NCBI RefSeq assembly: GCF_011947195.1
Contig: NZ_JAATVY010000013.1
Span: forward strand, 1-64,000
Length of the DNA: 64,000 bases
Reading direction: 5' to 3'
Source: Planosporangium thailandense
GTDB taxonomy: Bacteria > Actinomycetota > Actinomycetes > Mycobacteriales > Micromonosporaceae
The notes under the pieces were generated by a model. That model was not told where the DNA came from. It ran no database searches and was given only the letters and a program-made list of their open reading frames with translations. Below, piece by piece: positions 54,417-63,426 of this stretch; positions within the stretch are counted from its first letter, which is position 1; the number at the start of each line of letters is the position of its first letter. The position numbers were made by a program, and so were the translations under genes.

Positions 54417-55976
54417 TCAGAGCGCGATTGGCATTTCCTCAGAGCTGGCTGGGAGTCGCGAGACGTCCGTAGGCAGGAGCACCCGGAAGCGGGCGCCGGC
54501 GCCGGGCGCGGTGTACAGCTCGACCCGGCCGCCGTGCGCCTGCACGATCGCGGCCACGATGGCCAGGCCGAGCCCGGCGCCGCCGTGCCGGCGCGAGCGG
54601 CTGGCGTCCGCGCGGTAGAGGCGTTCGAAGACGTGCCGGGCGTCCTCGGCGTTCATCCCGGGACCGGTGTCGCTGACCTCGACGGCCGCGGCGGGTACGC
54701 CGGCGGGCAGGTCCGCGCCGACCACGGCGAGCGGAGCGGGGTCCGCGCCGCCGGTGGTGGCCCGCCCCACCCGTACGGCCACGGACGCGCTGTCGGGCGT
54801 GTGCTGGAGGGCGTTCGCGAGGAGGTTCGTCACGACCTGCCGGATGCGGGATTCGTCGCCGAGGACGGTGACGGCTTCGAAGGTGTCGCTGGTGTCGTCG
54901 AGGGCGGCGAGCTGGACGAAGCGGGAGGGTACGCGGACGTGGGCGTCGCGGACGGCGTCGGCGGCGACGGCGAGCAGGTCGACGGGGCTGCGTTCGAGAG
55001 GGCGTTCCTCGTCGAGGCGGGCCAGCAGCAGCAGGTCGTTGACGAGCAGGCGCATGCGGCCGACCTCGGCTTCGATGCGGCCCATGGCTTCGTCGAGGGC
55101 GGGTCCGGGTGGGGCGCCGCCGCGGCGGTACAGCTCGGCGAAGCCCTGGATCGAGGTCAGTGGGGTGCGCAGCTCGTGGGAGGCGTCGGCGAGGAACTGC
55201 CGCAGGCGCCGCTCGGAGGCGGTGCGGTCGGCGAGGGCCGCCTCGATGCGCACGAGCATCGTGTTCAGCGCGGTTCCGAGCCGGCCGGATTCGGTGTGCG
55301 GGTCGGCGTCGGGGACCCGGCGGGACAGGTCGCCGCCCGCGATCTCGGTGGCGATCTTCTCCATGCTCGTGAGCGGGCGCAGGCCGATGCGTACGACCGA
55401 ACCGGCGGCGACCGCGATCAGCACGATGACCAGGGCGGTGACCGCCGCGTCGACGAGCAGGAGCGTCTGCGCGGTCACGTCGATGGCGTGCAGCGAGACC
55501 GCGTGCACCGCGTACTCGTGGCCGGTGGCGTCCCGGCCGCTGGGGACCTCGACGACCTTCACCCGCCAGGCGCCTTCGGTGCCGTCGACGGTGAAGGGGC
55601 GGTCGCCGGCCCGGGCCTCGAGCGCGGCGACGTTGTCGAGCCGGGGCTCGTCGGCGGTGCTGCTCGGCGAGGCGTAGAGCCGGGTGCCGTCGCTGGCGTA
55701 CAGGTAGACCCGCGAACCGCTGCCGAATCCCGGGCTCGGACGCGGGGTACGGGGGATGCCCGGCGGCGGGCGCTGGCCCACTCGGGACAGGCCCCGCGCC
55801 TGCGCCTCGAGCTGCGCGTCCACCCTGCTTACGAGCCCCGATCGCAGCAGCGTCAGACCGGCGACGTCGGCGATGACCAGGGCGACCGCGGCCAGGATCG
55901 CGGTGGTGACCACCATGCGGCTGCGCAGCGTCCACTGTCGCCACGGCCGAAAGGGGATCGACGCGCTACGCCTCAT
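54417..55976 (-). CDS. HAMP-containing sensor histidine kinase
   Basis: A 519-residue kinase. TM1 is at ~24-46 and TM2 at ~165-188, enclosing a ~115-residue outer sensor domain. HAMP follows. The phosphoacceptor H-box is SHELRTPLTSIQGFAELY; the N box is NLLANALQHTP; the G boxes are DTGPGM and GGAGLGLAIV. It partners the regulator at 55,966, overlapping it by 11 bases. It is expected to sense an envelope signal that induces the efflux genes. Confidence 0.94.
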   Translation of the reverse strand: MRRSASIPFRPWRQWTLRSRMVVTTAILAAVALVIADVAGLTLLRSGLVSRVDAQLEAQARGLSRVGQRPPPGIPRTPRPSPGFGSGSRVYLYASDGTRLYASPSSTADEPRLDNVAALEARAGDRPFTVDGTEGAWRVKVVEVPSGRDATGHEYAVHAVSLHAIDVTAQTLLLVDAAVTALVIVLIAVAAGSVVRIGLRPLTSMEKIATEIAGGDLSRRVPDADPHTESGRLGTALNTMLVRIEAALADRTASERRLRQFLADASHELRTPLTSIQGFAELYRRGGAPPGPALDEAMGRIEAEVGRMRLLVNDLLLLARLDEERPLERSPVDLLAVAADAVRDAHVRVPSRFVQLAALDDTSDTFEAVTVLGDESRIRQVVTNLLANALQHTPDSASVAVRVGRATTGGADPAPLAVVGADLPAGVPAAAVEVSDTGPGMNAEDARHVFERLYRADASRSRRHGGAGLGLAIVAAIVQAHGGRVELYTAPGAGARFRVLLPTDVSRLPASSEEMPIAL

Positions 55977-56730
55977 CGGCGCGGGGCAGCCGCAGCGAGT
56001 AGCCGACGCCGCGAACCGTGTGGATCAGCGGCGGACCGACCTTGTCGATCTTGCGTCGGAGGTAGTAGACGTACGACTCCACGATCCGGCCGTCGCCACC
56101 GAAGTCGTAGTGCCACACCCGGTCCAGGATCTGGCTCTTGGAGACCACCCGCCCGGCGTTCGTCATCAGGTACCGCAGCAGGTTGAACTCGGTGGGGGAC
56201 AGCTCGATGAGCTTGCCGGCCCGGCGCACCTCGTGCGCCTCGTCATCGAGCTCCAGGTCGGCGTAGGTCAGCGTGCCGCCGGTGTCCGGACCCTGCGAGC
56301 CACGCCCGCTGCGCCGCAGGATCGCCCGGATGCGCAGCACGACCTCTTCCAGGTTGAACGGCTTGGTGACGTAGTCGTCGCCGCCGACCGCGAGGCCGGA
56401 GATCCGGTCCTCCACCGCGTCGCGCGCGGTCAGGAACAGCACGGGTACGTGCTGGCCGGAGGCCCGCAGCCGCTGCGCCACCTCGAAGCCGTCGAGGTCG
56501 GGCAGCATCACGTCGAGGACGACCAGGTCGGGCTCGTACTCCGCGGCGGCCACGAGCGCCTCGTTGCCGCCGGTCGCCACGCGTACGTCGTAGCCGGTCA
56601 GCCGCAGGGTCGCCGACAGCAGCGCGCAGATGTTGGGCTCGTCGTCGACGACGAGGACCCGGCCCGCGTGCTCGGCCGACGCCGTGAACGGTGCGGAAGC
56701 CTGTAACGCTGGTTGCCTAGTGCCTGACAC
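55966..56730 (-). CDS. OmpR-type response regulator
   Basis: About 254 residues from the GTG at 56730. The receiver has VVDDE, the phosphoacceptor in VVLDVMLPDLDG, TARDAVEDRISGLAVGGDDY and VTKPF. The winged helix is intact (ELSPTEFNLLRYLMTNAGRV, YLRRKIDKVG, TVRGVGYSLRLP). The open frame reaches 56832, but the N-terminal part there is not receiver-like, so the shorter form is preferred. It is the likely activator of the operon. Confidence 0.92.
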   Translation of the reverse strand: MSGTRQPALQASAPFTASAEHAGRVLVVDDEPNICALLSATLRLTGYDVRVATGGNEALVAAAEYEPDLVVLDVMLPDLDGFEVAQRLRASGQHVPVLFLTARDAVEDRISGLAVGGDDYVTKPFNLEEVVLRIRAILRRSGRGSQGPDTGGTLTYADLELDDEAHEVRRAGKLIELSPTEFNLLRYLMTNAGRVVSKSQILDRVWHYDFGGDGRIVESYVYYLRRKIDKVGPPLIHTVRGVGYSLRLPRADEA

Positions 56731-56800
56731 TCTCGAAGTTGTACCGGCACGACCTGTGCGCCGGCTGACAGTAATCTGGGAAAGAGCTGATCGCCGTCCG

Positions 56801-58207
56801 TCAACGTGAGCCGGGGACCACCAGTTCGTCACCCTCCTGCACCCCGGAGCGGATCTCGGTGTACTGGTCGCCGCGCAGCCCCACCTGCACCGTGCGCTGC
56901 TCAGTGCGCCCGCCCGACAGTACCGTGACCACGCCCTTGCCGCCCGACACCGAGCGCACCGCGGCCGAGGAGGCGTACCGCGCGTCGGCCGCCGACGCCG
57001 TCACCACGGCCACGTTGGCGCTCTGGCCGAGGAGCAGATCGGCGGGTACCTGGTCGAACGTGATCTGTACGCCGTAGCGCACCAGCCGTCCCGAGGTCGT
57101 GCCGGCCGGGTCGATCTGGGAGACCTTGCCCTTGAACTGGGCGCCGTCCCGGTCGGGCAGCGTGATGGTCGCGGTCTGGCCGACGGCCAGGTGCGCGACG
57201 TCGGCCTCCGAGAACTCGGCCTGCACGATCGTGTCCGCGACGTCGCCGAGGACGATGAAGCCGCTGCCGCCCGGAGTCTCCTGGGTGCCGACCGTGCCGG
57301 CCACGGACAGCACCTTGCCGGCGACCGCGGCCGTGATCGTCGTACCCGCGAGCCTGTCCTGCGCGAGTTGGAGCGAAAGCTGCGCGTTGGTCAGTTGCTG
57401 CTCGGCCGACATGAGGCTGTCGCCCGAGCCGGACCGGGCGCCGCCCGATCCGCTGCCGTTGGATCCGCCGCCGCTGCCGGCACAGCCGCCCGTACCGCCG
57501 CGTCCGCCGGAGCCGGACTGCGGCGTCCCGCCGGATCCCGCCCCCCGGCTCGGGCCGGGGCGGGTCGTCGCGGACGCGCTCGGCGCGCCGGTCCGCGACG
57601 GCTTCGCCGACGGTGTCGACGACGCGGACGCCGACGGTGTCGACGACGCGGACGCCGACGGTGTCGACGACGCGGACGCCGACGGTGTCGACGACGTGGA
57701 CGTCGACGGACCCGCTGAGGACGGGGCGGTGGCGCCGGTGACGCGGTACGCCGCGGGCGCGGCCTGCACGGCCGCACCCTGGCAGTTCGAGCCGGTCGGC
57801 GCCGCGGGAGCCGTGGTCTGCTGTACGCGGGTGAGGGCGTCGCTGGCGGAGTTGACGTTCGCCTGGGCGGTGTTCACGTCGTCCTGGGCGCTCGTGCTGT
57901 CGATGCGGGCGAGCACCTGGCCGGCGGTCACCGAATCTCCGGGCGTGACGTCCACCTCGGTGACCACGCCGCCGACGCTGAAGCTCAGGCCCCGGCTCTG
58001 CGCGGCCTGCACGGTGCCCGCGGCCGACGCGGTCAGCTCGACCACGCCCCGCTGCACGCGCACCGTCGTCTGCCGGTTCGCGACCGGTGTCTGGCGTCCT
58101 GCGTACGCGATCGCGGTGCCCGCGGTCGCGCCGACGACCACCAGGACCAACGTCGCCCACAGCGCTGGCCCGCGCCAAGGCAGGCGTACCGGTAGCCGGG
58201 ATCTCAT
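56801..58207 (-). CDS. Second efflux adaptor (HlyD family) with Ser/Thr/Pro/Ala repeat insert
   Basis: A 468-residue adaptor. An N-terminal TM helix lies at ~13-35. A lipoyl half (RGVVELTASAAGTVQAAQSR) and a coiled-coil helix precede an insert of ~140 residues at the hairpin tip. The insert contains four exact-period STPSASAS repeats and a Gly/Ser-rich part. The returning helix (LMSAEQQLTNAQLSLQLAQD) and barrel follow. It heads the operon, before the two-component genes. ATG 58207 is chosen because the upstream frame lacks anchor-like sequence. Confidence 0.88.
   Translation of the reverse strand: MRSRLPVRLPWRGPALWATLVLVVVGATAGTAIAYAGRQTPVANRQTTVRVQRGVVELTASAAGTVQAAQSRGLSFSVGGVVTEVDVTPGDSVTAGQVLARIDSTSAQDDVNTAQANVNSASDALTRVQQTTAPAAPTGSNCQGAAVQAAPAAYRVTGATAPSSAGPSTSTSSTPSASASSTPSASASSTPSASASSTPSAKPSRTGAPSASATTRPGPSRGAGSGGTPQSGSGGRGGTGGCAGSGGGSNGSGSGGARSGSGDSLMSAEQQLTNAQLSLQLAQDRLAGTTITAAVAGKVLSVAGTVGTQETPGGSGFIVLGDVADTIVQAEFSEADVAHLAVGQTATITLPDRDGAQFKGKVSQIDPAGTTSGRLVRYGVQITFDQVPADLLLGQSANVAVVTASAADARYASSAAVRSVSGGKGVVTVLSGGRTEQRTVQVGLRGDQYTEIRSGVQEGDELVVPGSR
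57606..57701 (-). repeat. Four 24-bp tandem repeats inside the second adaptor
   Basis: Units GCCGACGGTGTCGACGACGC(GGAC) run at 57606, 57630, 57654 and 57678. The first three are identical and the fourth has one base change. On the coding strand each gives the eight-residue repeat STPSASAS. The near identity implies recent slippage. Confidence 0.9.
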
Positions 58208-58392
58208 GGTGCGCCAGTGTGGCCAGCCTGGCTCCCTGTTGGCTCGGGCGTACCTGGGAGATAGCTCAAAGCCGCACCCGCTCGCCGCTCCCAGCCGATT
58301 CCGAGGTTGGTCTGACACAACACTCAGCGGTTCCGGCTTTGATGTCGGCGTCGGCGTGATGACGGACGCCGTGGGCGATTCGGAGGATTGCA

Positions 58393-58947
58393 GTGCGAAA
58401 CCGGGTGCGTGCTACCGCCACGATGTTGGCCCTGGTCGCCGCGGCGGGGACGGTCACCGCGTGCGGGTCGTCAGCGAAGGCGTCGGGGGGCGCGACCGCC
58501 GCGAGCAGCGCGCCCGGCCAGGGCGGGTTCCAGGCGTACATGACCTGCCTGAGCCAGCACGGCGTCACGCTTCCCTCCGCCTTCCCGCGCGGAAACCGCC
58601 CGAGCGGAAGGCCGAGCGTCCGGCCGACCGACCGGCCCAGCGACCGTCCGTCCGGCGGTTTCGGTGGCAGGTTCGGTTTCGGAAACCAGCCACCGGCCGG
58701 CGTCGACGCGCAGACCTGGCAGAACGCGCAGCAGGCGTGCTCGTCGCTGCGGCCGAGCGGTGGCCCGCGCAACGGTGCCAACAGCGGGGCCTTCACCGCG
58801 TACCGCAACTGCCTCGCCGACCACGGCGTGACGATGTCGGCCGGCCCGAACGGGCTGGCGACCAGCGATCCGAAGGTCGCGGCGGCGATGAAGGTGTGTG
58901 AGCCGCTGCGCCCGACCGGTCGCCCGCAGCCCAGCCCGACCGCCTGA
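58393..58947 (+). CDS. Exported protein with two Cys-containing repeats
   Basis: A 184-residue predicted lipoprotein: signal with VTAC lipobox near residue 24. The mature part has two copies of a ~55-residue unit: FQAYMTCLSQHGVTLPS ... ACSSLRPSG and FTAYRNCLADHGVTMS ... VCEPLRPTG. Each copy has two Cys. An Arg/Pro/Ser-rich linker with RPSVRPTDRPSDRPS separates them. It is divergent from the efflux operon (185-bp gap), as similar proteins often are in Actinobacteria. GGAGG precedes the GTG. Function unknown. Confidence 0.85.
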   Translation: MRNRVRATATMLALVAAAGTVTACGSSAKASGGATAASSAPGQGGFQAYMTCLSQHGVTLPSAFPRGNRPSGRPSVRPTDRPSDRPSGGFGGRFGFGNQPPAGVDAQTWQNAQQACSSLRPSGGPRNGANSGAFTAYRNCLADHGVTMSAGPNGLATSDPKVAAAMKVCEPLRPTGRPQPSPTA

Positions 58948-58967
58948 TCCTGAAGGTCAGCGTCCGG

Positions 58968-59888
58968 TCAGGCCGGTAGCGGTCTCCCGCCGAGCAGCTT
59001 GAGCGAGCCGCGTACGGGGTGTTTCGCCGGGACTGTTACGAAGCAGCTGACCGTGCGGTCGCCCAGGCGCCACTGGTCCTCGGTCGGCGACCACGTCACC
59101 TCGCGAACGTCGGTGCGACGGGTCAACGCGTTCACCGATTGGCCGAGGAAGCCGGCGAGGACCGGGACGCAGCCGGCGAAGGCCAACCGGTTCATGGCTT
59201 CCTCGGTCGCCGGGTACGGTCCGTCAGGCGGCACGTACTTTCCGGCGTACTCCACGGTGTGTTGCTGGTCGCAGCCGATGGCGACGGCGTCGGCGTCCGT
59301 GTAGAAACCGTCGGCGTCGATCTCGCCCTGCTGGTCGAAACAGCGCATGGCCAGCGGTTGGTCGCCGCTGAGACCGCCCTTGAGGGAGCCGGTGCGGCCG
59401 AGCGATCCACCGACGAGGCTTCCCACCTCGAATACCGAGCACGAGAAGAAGCGGGCGCCGCCCTGCCACTGTGTCGTCGTGGGCTCGGCGTAGTGCAGGT
59501 ACAGCCGACCGTCGTGCCAGTCGCCCCCGAGATAGTCGTTGGCGGCCCGGCCGCACTCGGCGAACGCTGCCCGGGCGTCCGCACTGTCCCGGGTAGGTGG
59601 GGCCGCGGCGGCTGCCGCCGGGCCGGTGAAGTGCCCCACGTACACCACCTCCAAGGTGTGCGCGCGGGCACAGTCGATCGGCACCCGGGGGGAGTCGTCG
59701 ACAGTTCCGGCGAGGAGGTCTCCCTGTAGGCACTGGCCCACCGTCGGCGCGGCCACCTTCGCCGCCGGGAAGGCGGACCAGTTGTTGGTGAGGTCGCCGT
59801 CGACACCGGGGGGAAGGGCGCACCCGGCCAGGGCGAGCAGGCCGCCGGCGAGCACGGCGGCAGCCAAGCGTGTCCGTGACCGGCTCAT
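58968..59888 (-). CDS. Septum-formation-like lipoprotein
   Basis: A 306-residue lipoprotein: signal with lipobox LALAGC near residue 23. The mature protein has regularly spaced Cys (VGQCLQG, IDCARAHTLEVVYVGHF, FAECGRAAND) resembling the actinobacterial Septum_form domain, seemingly in two copies (second: AMRCFDQ, IGCDQQHTVEYAGKYV, FAGCVPVL). The role of these domains is poorly known. The ATG at 59888 follows GGGGGTG. It is convergent with the two-repeat protein. Confidence 0.85.
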   Translation of the reverse strand: MSRSRTRLAAAVLAGGLLALAGCALPPGVDGDLTNNWSAFPAAKVAAPTVGQCLQGDLLAGTVDDSPRVPIDCARAHTLEVVYVGHFTGPAAAAAAPPTRDSADARAAFAECGRAANDYLGGDWHDGRLYLHYAEPTTTQWQGGARFFSCSVFEVGSLVGGSLGRTGSLKGGLSGDQPLAMRCFDQQGEIDADGFYTDADAVAIGCDQQHTVEYAGKYVPPDGPYPATEEAMNRLAFAGCVPVLAGFLGQSVNALTRRTDVREVTWSPTEDQWRLGDRTVSCFVTVPAKHPVRGSLKLLGGRPLPA

Positions 59889-59951
59889 CGTCACCCCCAC
59901 ATGATCGACTGTCCGCCGGATCGTAGACATCGACGCAGGCTGCTGGCGAGA

Positions 59952-59984
59952 GGCTGTCCGGTCGACTCCGGTGCCCGGACAGCC
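59952..59984 (-). terminator. Hairpin after the 59,994 lipoprotein gene
   Basis: GGCTGTCCGG (59952-59961) and CCGGACAGCC (59975-59984) form a perfect 10-bp stem, extended by outer TGGCG/CGCCA pairs. It lies 9 bases after the stop of the lipoprotein gene on the minus strand. There is no U-tract. Confidence 0.65.
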
Positions 59985-59993
59985 CCACGCCAG

Positions 59994-60446
59994 TCAGCCC
60001 TTGGCCGCCAGGACCGTGACGAGCGTGTCGCCGTGACAGCCGGAGATCTCCTTCAGCGTCCAACGGCCGACCAGGCCCTGACCGGCGAAGTTGGACTCGG
60101 CGTCGTGGGCCTCGACCTCGCCCTGCTTCAGTTCCAGCCCGGCTGACGGGTAGGCCTTCTGCATGAAGCCGAGGGTGCCCTGAAAGGTGCCCGGTACGAC
60201 CGCCGTGACGATCTGCCGACCGCCCGAGCGCTCCTCGTAGCCGGTGACGACGGCCTTCGGCGGCAGCGGTACCTCCCGGGGGAACGCGGTGGGCGCGGGT
60301 AGAGCCGCGGCCCCGTCGGCGCATTCGACGTTGCCGGAGCCCGCCGCCTCGGCGGGCAGGGCGGCGCCCTTCGCGGTGCCGTCACAGCCCACCAGGGCTG
60401 CGACGGCGACCACCGCGAGGAGGGAAGGGATGGACAGCCGGCTCAT
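59994..60446 (-). CDS. Small lipoprotein coupled to the Asp-box protein
   Basis: A 150-residue lipoprotein with lipobox ALVGC near residue 20. The mature domain (~90 residues) has two Cys (NVECADG, ISGCHGD) and an alternating beta pattern (AVVTGYEERSGGRQIVTAVV). Function is unknown. Its ATG overlaps the stop of the Asp-box protein gene by 4 bases, so the two are translationally coupled and probably work together outside the cell. Confidence 0.88.
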   Translation of the reverse strand: MSRLSIPSLLAVVAVAALVGCDGTAKGAALPAEAAGSGNVECADGAAALPAPTAFPREVPLPPKAVVTGYEERSGGRQIVTAVVPGTFQGTLGFMQKAYPSAGLELKQGEVEAHDAESNFAGQGLVGRWTLKEISGCHGDTLVTVLAAKG

Positions 60447-62533
60447 TTCGGCAATCGCACCGTGACGCTGTCGACGTTGTTGGACTCGTCGCTCTCGCTG
60501 ATCGTGTTGTTCGGGTCGGCCGTGGCGGTCACGGTCTCCGCGCCGTGCTCGCCCCGCGTCGGCCAGGCCACGCTCACCTGCGCCGACTGGCCGGGGAGCA
60601 GGTCGACCGGTGCGCTGGTGGCGGAGAACCCGTCCGGGGTGGTGAACCGTACGGTGACCGCCTTCGCGACGGCGTGCCCGGTGTTGCGGACCGTCGCGGT
60701 GAGGGTCGATTTCCCGTTCGGCGCCACCTGCGGATCGACTGCGGGAACCTGCAGGTCGGCGAGGAACTGGGCGTCGTACGCGGCGAACAGCGTCTTCCCG
60801 CCGCTCTGGCGGGCGATCGTCGCCAGGGCGTCGAAATTCTGCGCGCCGCCGCCTGAGCAGGCGCCGGTGCACCCGTCGGCGTAGGCCACGAGGACCCGGC
60901 CCTGCTTGTCGATCTGCACGTCGATGAAGTCGAGCAGGTTGCGGTCGTTGCCACAGGTGGTACCACCGGTGCAGATGGAGCCCTTCTGTACCGGGTCGTT
61001 CGGGGTGGCGTCGGTCAACGACCAGGTCCTGCCGGAGTCGTACGTGGTCGCCACGTACAGGTGCCACTCACCCTTGAAGTTGGCGGTGTCCTGGTAGTTG
61101 CCGCCGGTCGGGGTGCCGAGGAAGGCGAACGCCGCCCGGTCGGCATCACCGGCGACCATGGCCGGGAACACCGTGTTCGCAATCCCCAGCGCCGCGCCGA
61201 CGTCCTGGTCGTTCTCCCAGGTCTGGCCCTTGTCGTGGGAGACCGCGACGTGCGGGTGGCCGTCGGCGTTCTGGTAGCCGAAGTAGACGGTGCCGTCCGC
61301 GCCGACGCCGACCGACGGGTCGCTGTCGCCCGGCGCGCTGGTCGGCACCTTGCGTACCTGCCAGGTCAGCCCGTTGTCCGCGGAGACCGCGACCGCCTGG
61401 TTGGCCCCGCACCCCTTGTTCGGCACGTACACCGTGCCGTCGTTCGGGGCGACCTTCACGTGGCCGTGCAGGCCGCCGCAGTCGAGCAGGGTGTACATCG
61501 GGACCGCCGGGCCGTACGTGAGGCCGCCGTCCCGGCTGACCGCGCAGGACGCGTCAGCGATGTCCTGCGAGCAGTAGTACACGGCGTCCGGGTACAGCGG
61601 GGTGCCGCCGAGGCCGCTCGCCGAGTACTTTCCGCCGCCGATGGTCTGGTGGTCGACGCCGGAGTTGATGCCGCTGCCCTGCGTGGGGACCCACGTCCTG
61701 CCGTCGTCGTCGGTGTAGCAGGTCAGCGCCGCCTTGCCGGCCAACTGCGACTCGAACGTACGGCCGGTGTCGTGGTCGGTGTACAGGATAGGGTCGAGCG
61801 ACGTGACCGCGGTGCAGTTCGGTGGGCCGGCGCTGGCGTTCTCCCAGGCGGCCGTGGCCGGGTTGGCCGAGTCGTCGAACGTGACCCGGTACGTGTCGGT
61901 GTAGGCCTGGTACATGGCCTTGCCGGTCTTCCAGTTGACGCCGATCGACGGCTCGCCGGCACTGTGGGCCTGCGGGAGTGTTTCGGGCGCCGGGTAGTTG
62001 GTGAACGACGTCGCGCCGGTCGGGCCGGGTGCCGGGGCCGCCGGCTTCGCCGTCAGCGAGGCCATCGCCCAGTAGCTCTGGCCGAGCGGGTTGAACGGCA
62101 CGACCCGGACGGTGTACTTCCCGGCCACCGGCGGCACGACGAGGATCTCCGGGTCGGCGGTCGTAGCCGCCTCGGCGACCTCGTTGCCGGCGCTGTCGTA
62201 CAGGTACACGTCGAAGTCCGCGTTGCCGGCCGACCAACCGACCGCGATCTTCAGGTCGTTGCCGGCGTCGTAACCGGCCGGCACGTCGACGGTGAGGGCG
62301 TAGTCGTCGCAGACCGTCGCCTGGTTGCACAGCAGGCTGCCGGCGGTCGCGGTCGCGTTCGGCACGAGGAACGGGCCGCCGTTCCACGTGACGGACGTGC
62401 TGGTCGACGACACGGTGCCGCTCGCGGGGGTCGCGGCCTGCGCGGGGGTGGCGCCGGCGGCCACGGCGAGGAGCAGGGCGGCGGCAGCGATGATCGGCCG
62501 CGGCGCCCGCGCGGCCTTCCGGGGTGGTCTCAT
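60443..62533 (-). CDS. Secreted Asp-box (sialidase-fold) protein with CARDB domain
   Basis: A 696-residue exported protein. A signal peptide covers ~1-33. A prepeptidase-like beta domain follows (CDDYALTVDVPAGYDAGNDL). The central part is a beta-propeller-like region with at least five Asp-box motifs (TDDDGRTW, SRDGGLTY, SADNGLTW, SHDKGQTW, TYDSGRTW). The last ~100 residues form a CARDB domain (LTATVRNTGHAVAKAVTVRF). Catalytic sialidase residues (Arg triad) cannot be assigned, so binding may be the role. ATG 62533 follows AGGTAGGGA. Confidence 0.88.
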   Translation of the reverse strand: MRPPRKAARAPRPIIAAAALLLAVAAGATPAQAATPASGTVSSTSTSVTWNGGPFLVPNATATAGSLLCNQATVCDDYALTVDVPAGYDAGNDLKIAVGWSAGNADFDVYLYDSAGNEVAEAATTADPEILVVPPVAGKYTVRVVPFNPLGQSYWAMASLTAKPAAPAPGPTGATSFTNYPAPETLPQAHSAGEPSIGVNWKTGKAMYQAYTDTYRVTFDDSANPATAAWENASAGPPNCTAVTSLDPILYTDHDTGRTFESQLAGKAALTCYTDDDGRTWVPTQGSGINSGVDHQTIGGGKYSASGLGGTPLYPDAVYYCSQDIADASCAVSRDGGLTYGPAVPMYTLLDCGGLHGHVKVAPNDGTVYVPNKGCGANQAVAVSADNGLTWQVRKVPTSAPGDSDPSVGVGADGTVYFGYQNADGHPHVAVSHDKGQTWENDQDVGAALGIANTVFPAMVAGDADRAAFAFLGTPTGGNYQDTANFKGEWHLYVATTYDSGRTWSLTDATPNDPVQKGSICTGGTTCGNDRNLLDFIDVQIDKQGRVLVAYADGCTGACSGGGAQNFDALATIARQSGGKTLFAAYDAQFLADLQVPAVDPQVAPNGKSTLTATVRNTGHAVAKAVTVRFTTPDGFSATSAPVDLLPGQSAQVSVAWPTRGEHGAETVTATADPNNTISESDESNNVDSVTVRLPK

Positions 62534-62711
62534 GGCATCCCTACCTTTCACGGCCGACGGCCGCGTTTACCGGTGTGAATGTTTATCGCTGTAGCCGTCC
62601 GGGTGTAACGCGCTCGCCGTTCGTGCCGCACCGGATCGCCCGAACGGGTGAGTCCCCGCTGGTCGGGTAAACCGCTCGTCACCCCCGCGCGCCGGCGCAT
62701 AAGCTGCCGGC

Positions 62712-63362
62712 GTGGCGGAGCTGATCTCGGTGAACCTGGCGGTGCCCCGGCCGAACCCGGCCAAGGAGTCCGGGGTGACCGGCATCGACAAGCGGCCGGT
62801 CGCGGGCCCGGTGCTGGTGCGCGCCCCCGGTCCGAAGGACGGCGGGCTGGGCAGCGGCCTGGTCGGCGACGGGATCTTCGACCGGGTCAACCACGGCGGC
62901 GACGACCAGGCGGTCTACGCGTACGCCCGGGAGGACCTCGACGCCTGGGAGGCCGAGCTGGGGCGGACACTGCCCAACGGCGCCTTCGGCGAGAACCTCA
63001 CCACCTCGGGGCTGGACGTCACCGGCGCCCTGGTCGGGGAGCGCTGGCGCGTCGGCGAGCAGGTCGTCCTCGAGGTCGCCGACGTGCGGATCCCGTGCCG
63101 CACGTTCGCCGACTGGATGGCCGAACATGGGTGGGTCAAGCGCTTCACCGTCCGCGCGGTGCCCGGGGCCTACCTGCGGATCATCGTGCCCGGCGAGATC
63201 CGTGCCGGCGATCCGATCGAGGTGGTCAGCCGCCCGGAGCACGACGTGACGGTCGGTCTGACGTTCCGGGCCTTGACCCGCGAGCCGGAACTGCTGCCCC
63301 GGCTACTCGCGGCCGACGCCCTGCCGGACGACCTCAAGGAGGCGGTCGCGAAGCGGACGTGA
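62712..63362 (+). CDS. MOSC domain protein
   Basis: A 216-residue YiiM-like MOSC protein. The MOSC core is at ~35-165 (GLGSGLVGDGIFDRVNHGGDD, ALPNGAFGENLTTSG-like block). The conserved Cys is in VRIPCRTFADWM (near residue 133). MOSC domains bind sulfur or molybdenum-cofactor-linked groups; YiiM reduces hydroxylated purines with partner reductases, but that activity is not shown here. The GTG at 62712 is used. The gene is convergent with treZ. Confidence 0.92.
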   Translation: MAELISVNLAVPRPNPAKESGVTGIDKRPVAGPVLVRAPGPKDGGLGSGLVGDGIFDRVNHGGDDQAVYAYAREDLDAWEAELGRTLPNGAFGENLTTSGLDVTGALVGERWRVGEQVVLEVADVRIPCRTFADWMAEHGWVKRFTVRAVPGAYLRIIVPGEIRAGDPIEVVSRPEHDVTVGLTFRALTREPELLPRLLAADALPDDLKEAVAKRT

Positions 63363-63372
63363 CCGCACCTCC

Positions 63373-63426
63373 CATGATCCTGAAGGGTTTTCCGTGTCCC
63401 GACACGGAAAACCCTTCAGGATCATG
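63373..63426. terminator. Near-perfect palindrome between MOSC and treZ genes
   Basis: The 26-base arms 63373-63398 and 63401-63426 are perfectly complementary around a 2-base CC loop. Each outer end carries GATC next to CATG. The treZ stop codon (63422-63424 on the minus strand) lies in the right arm. It has no U-tract and fits the family of gene-end palindromes in this window. Confidence 0.75.

Noticed and set aside
57606-57701. 24-bp repeats as a CRISPR array
   Set aside because: Units are directly adjacent with no spacers and lie in frame within the adaptor gene.
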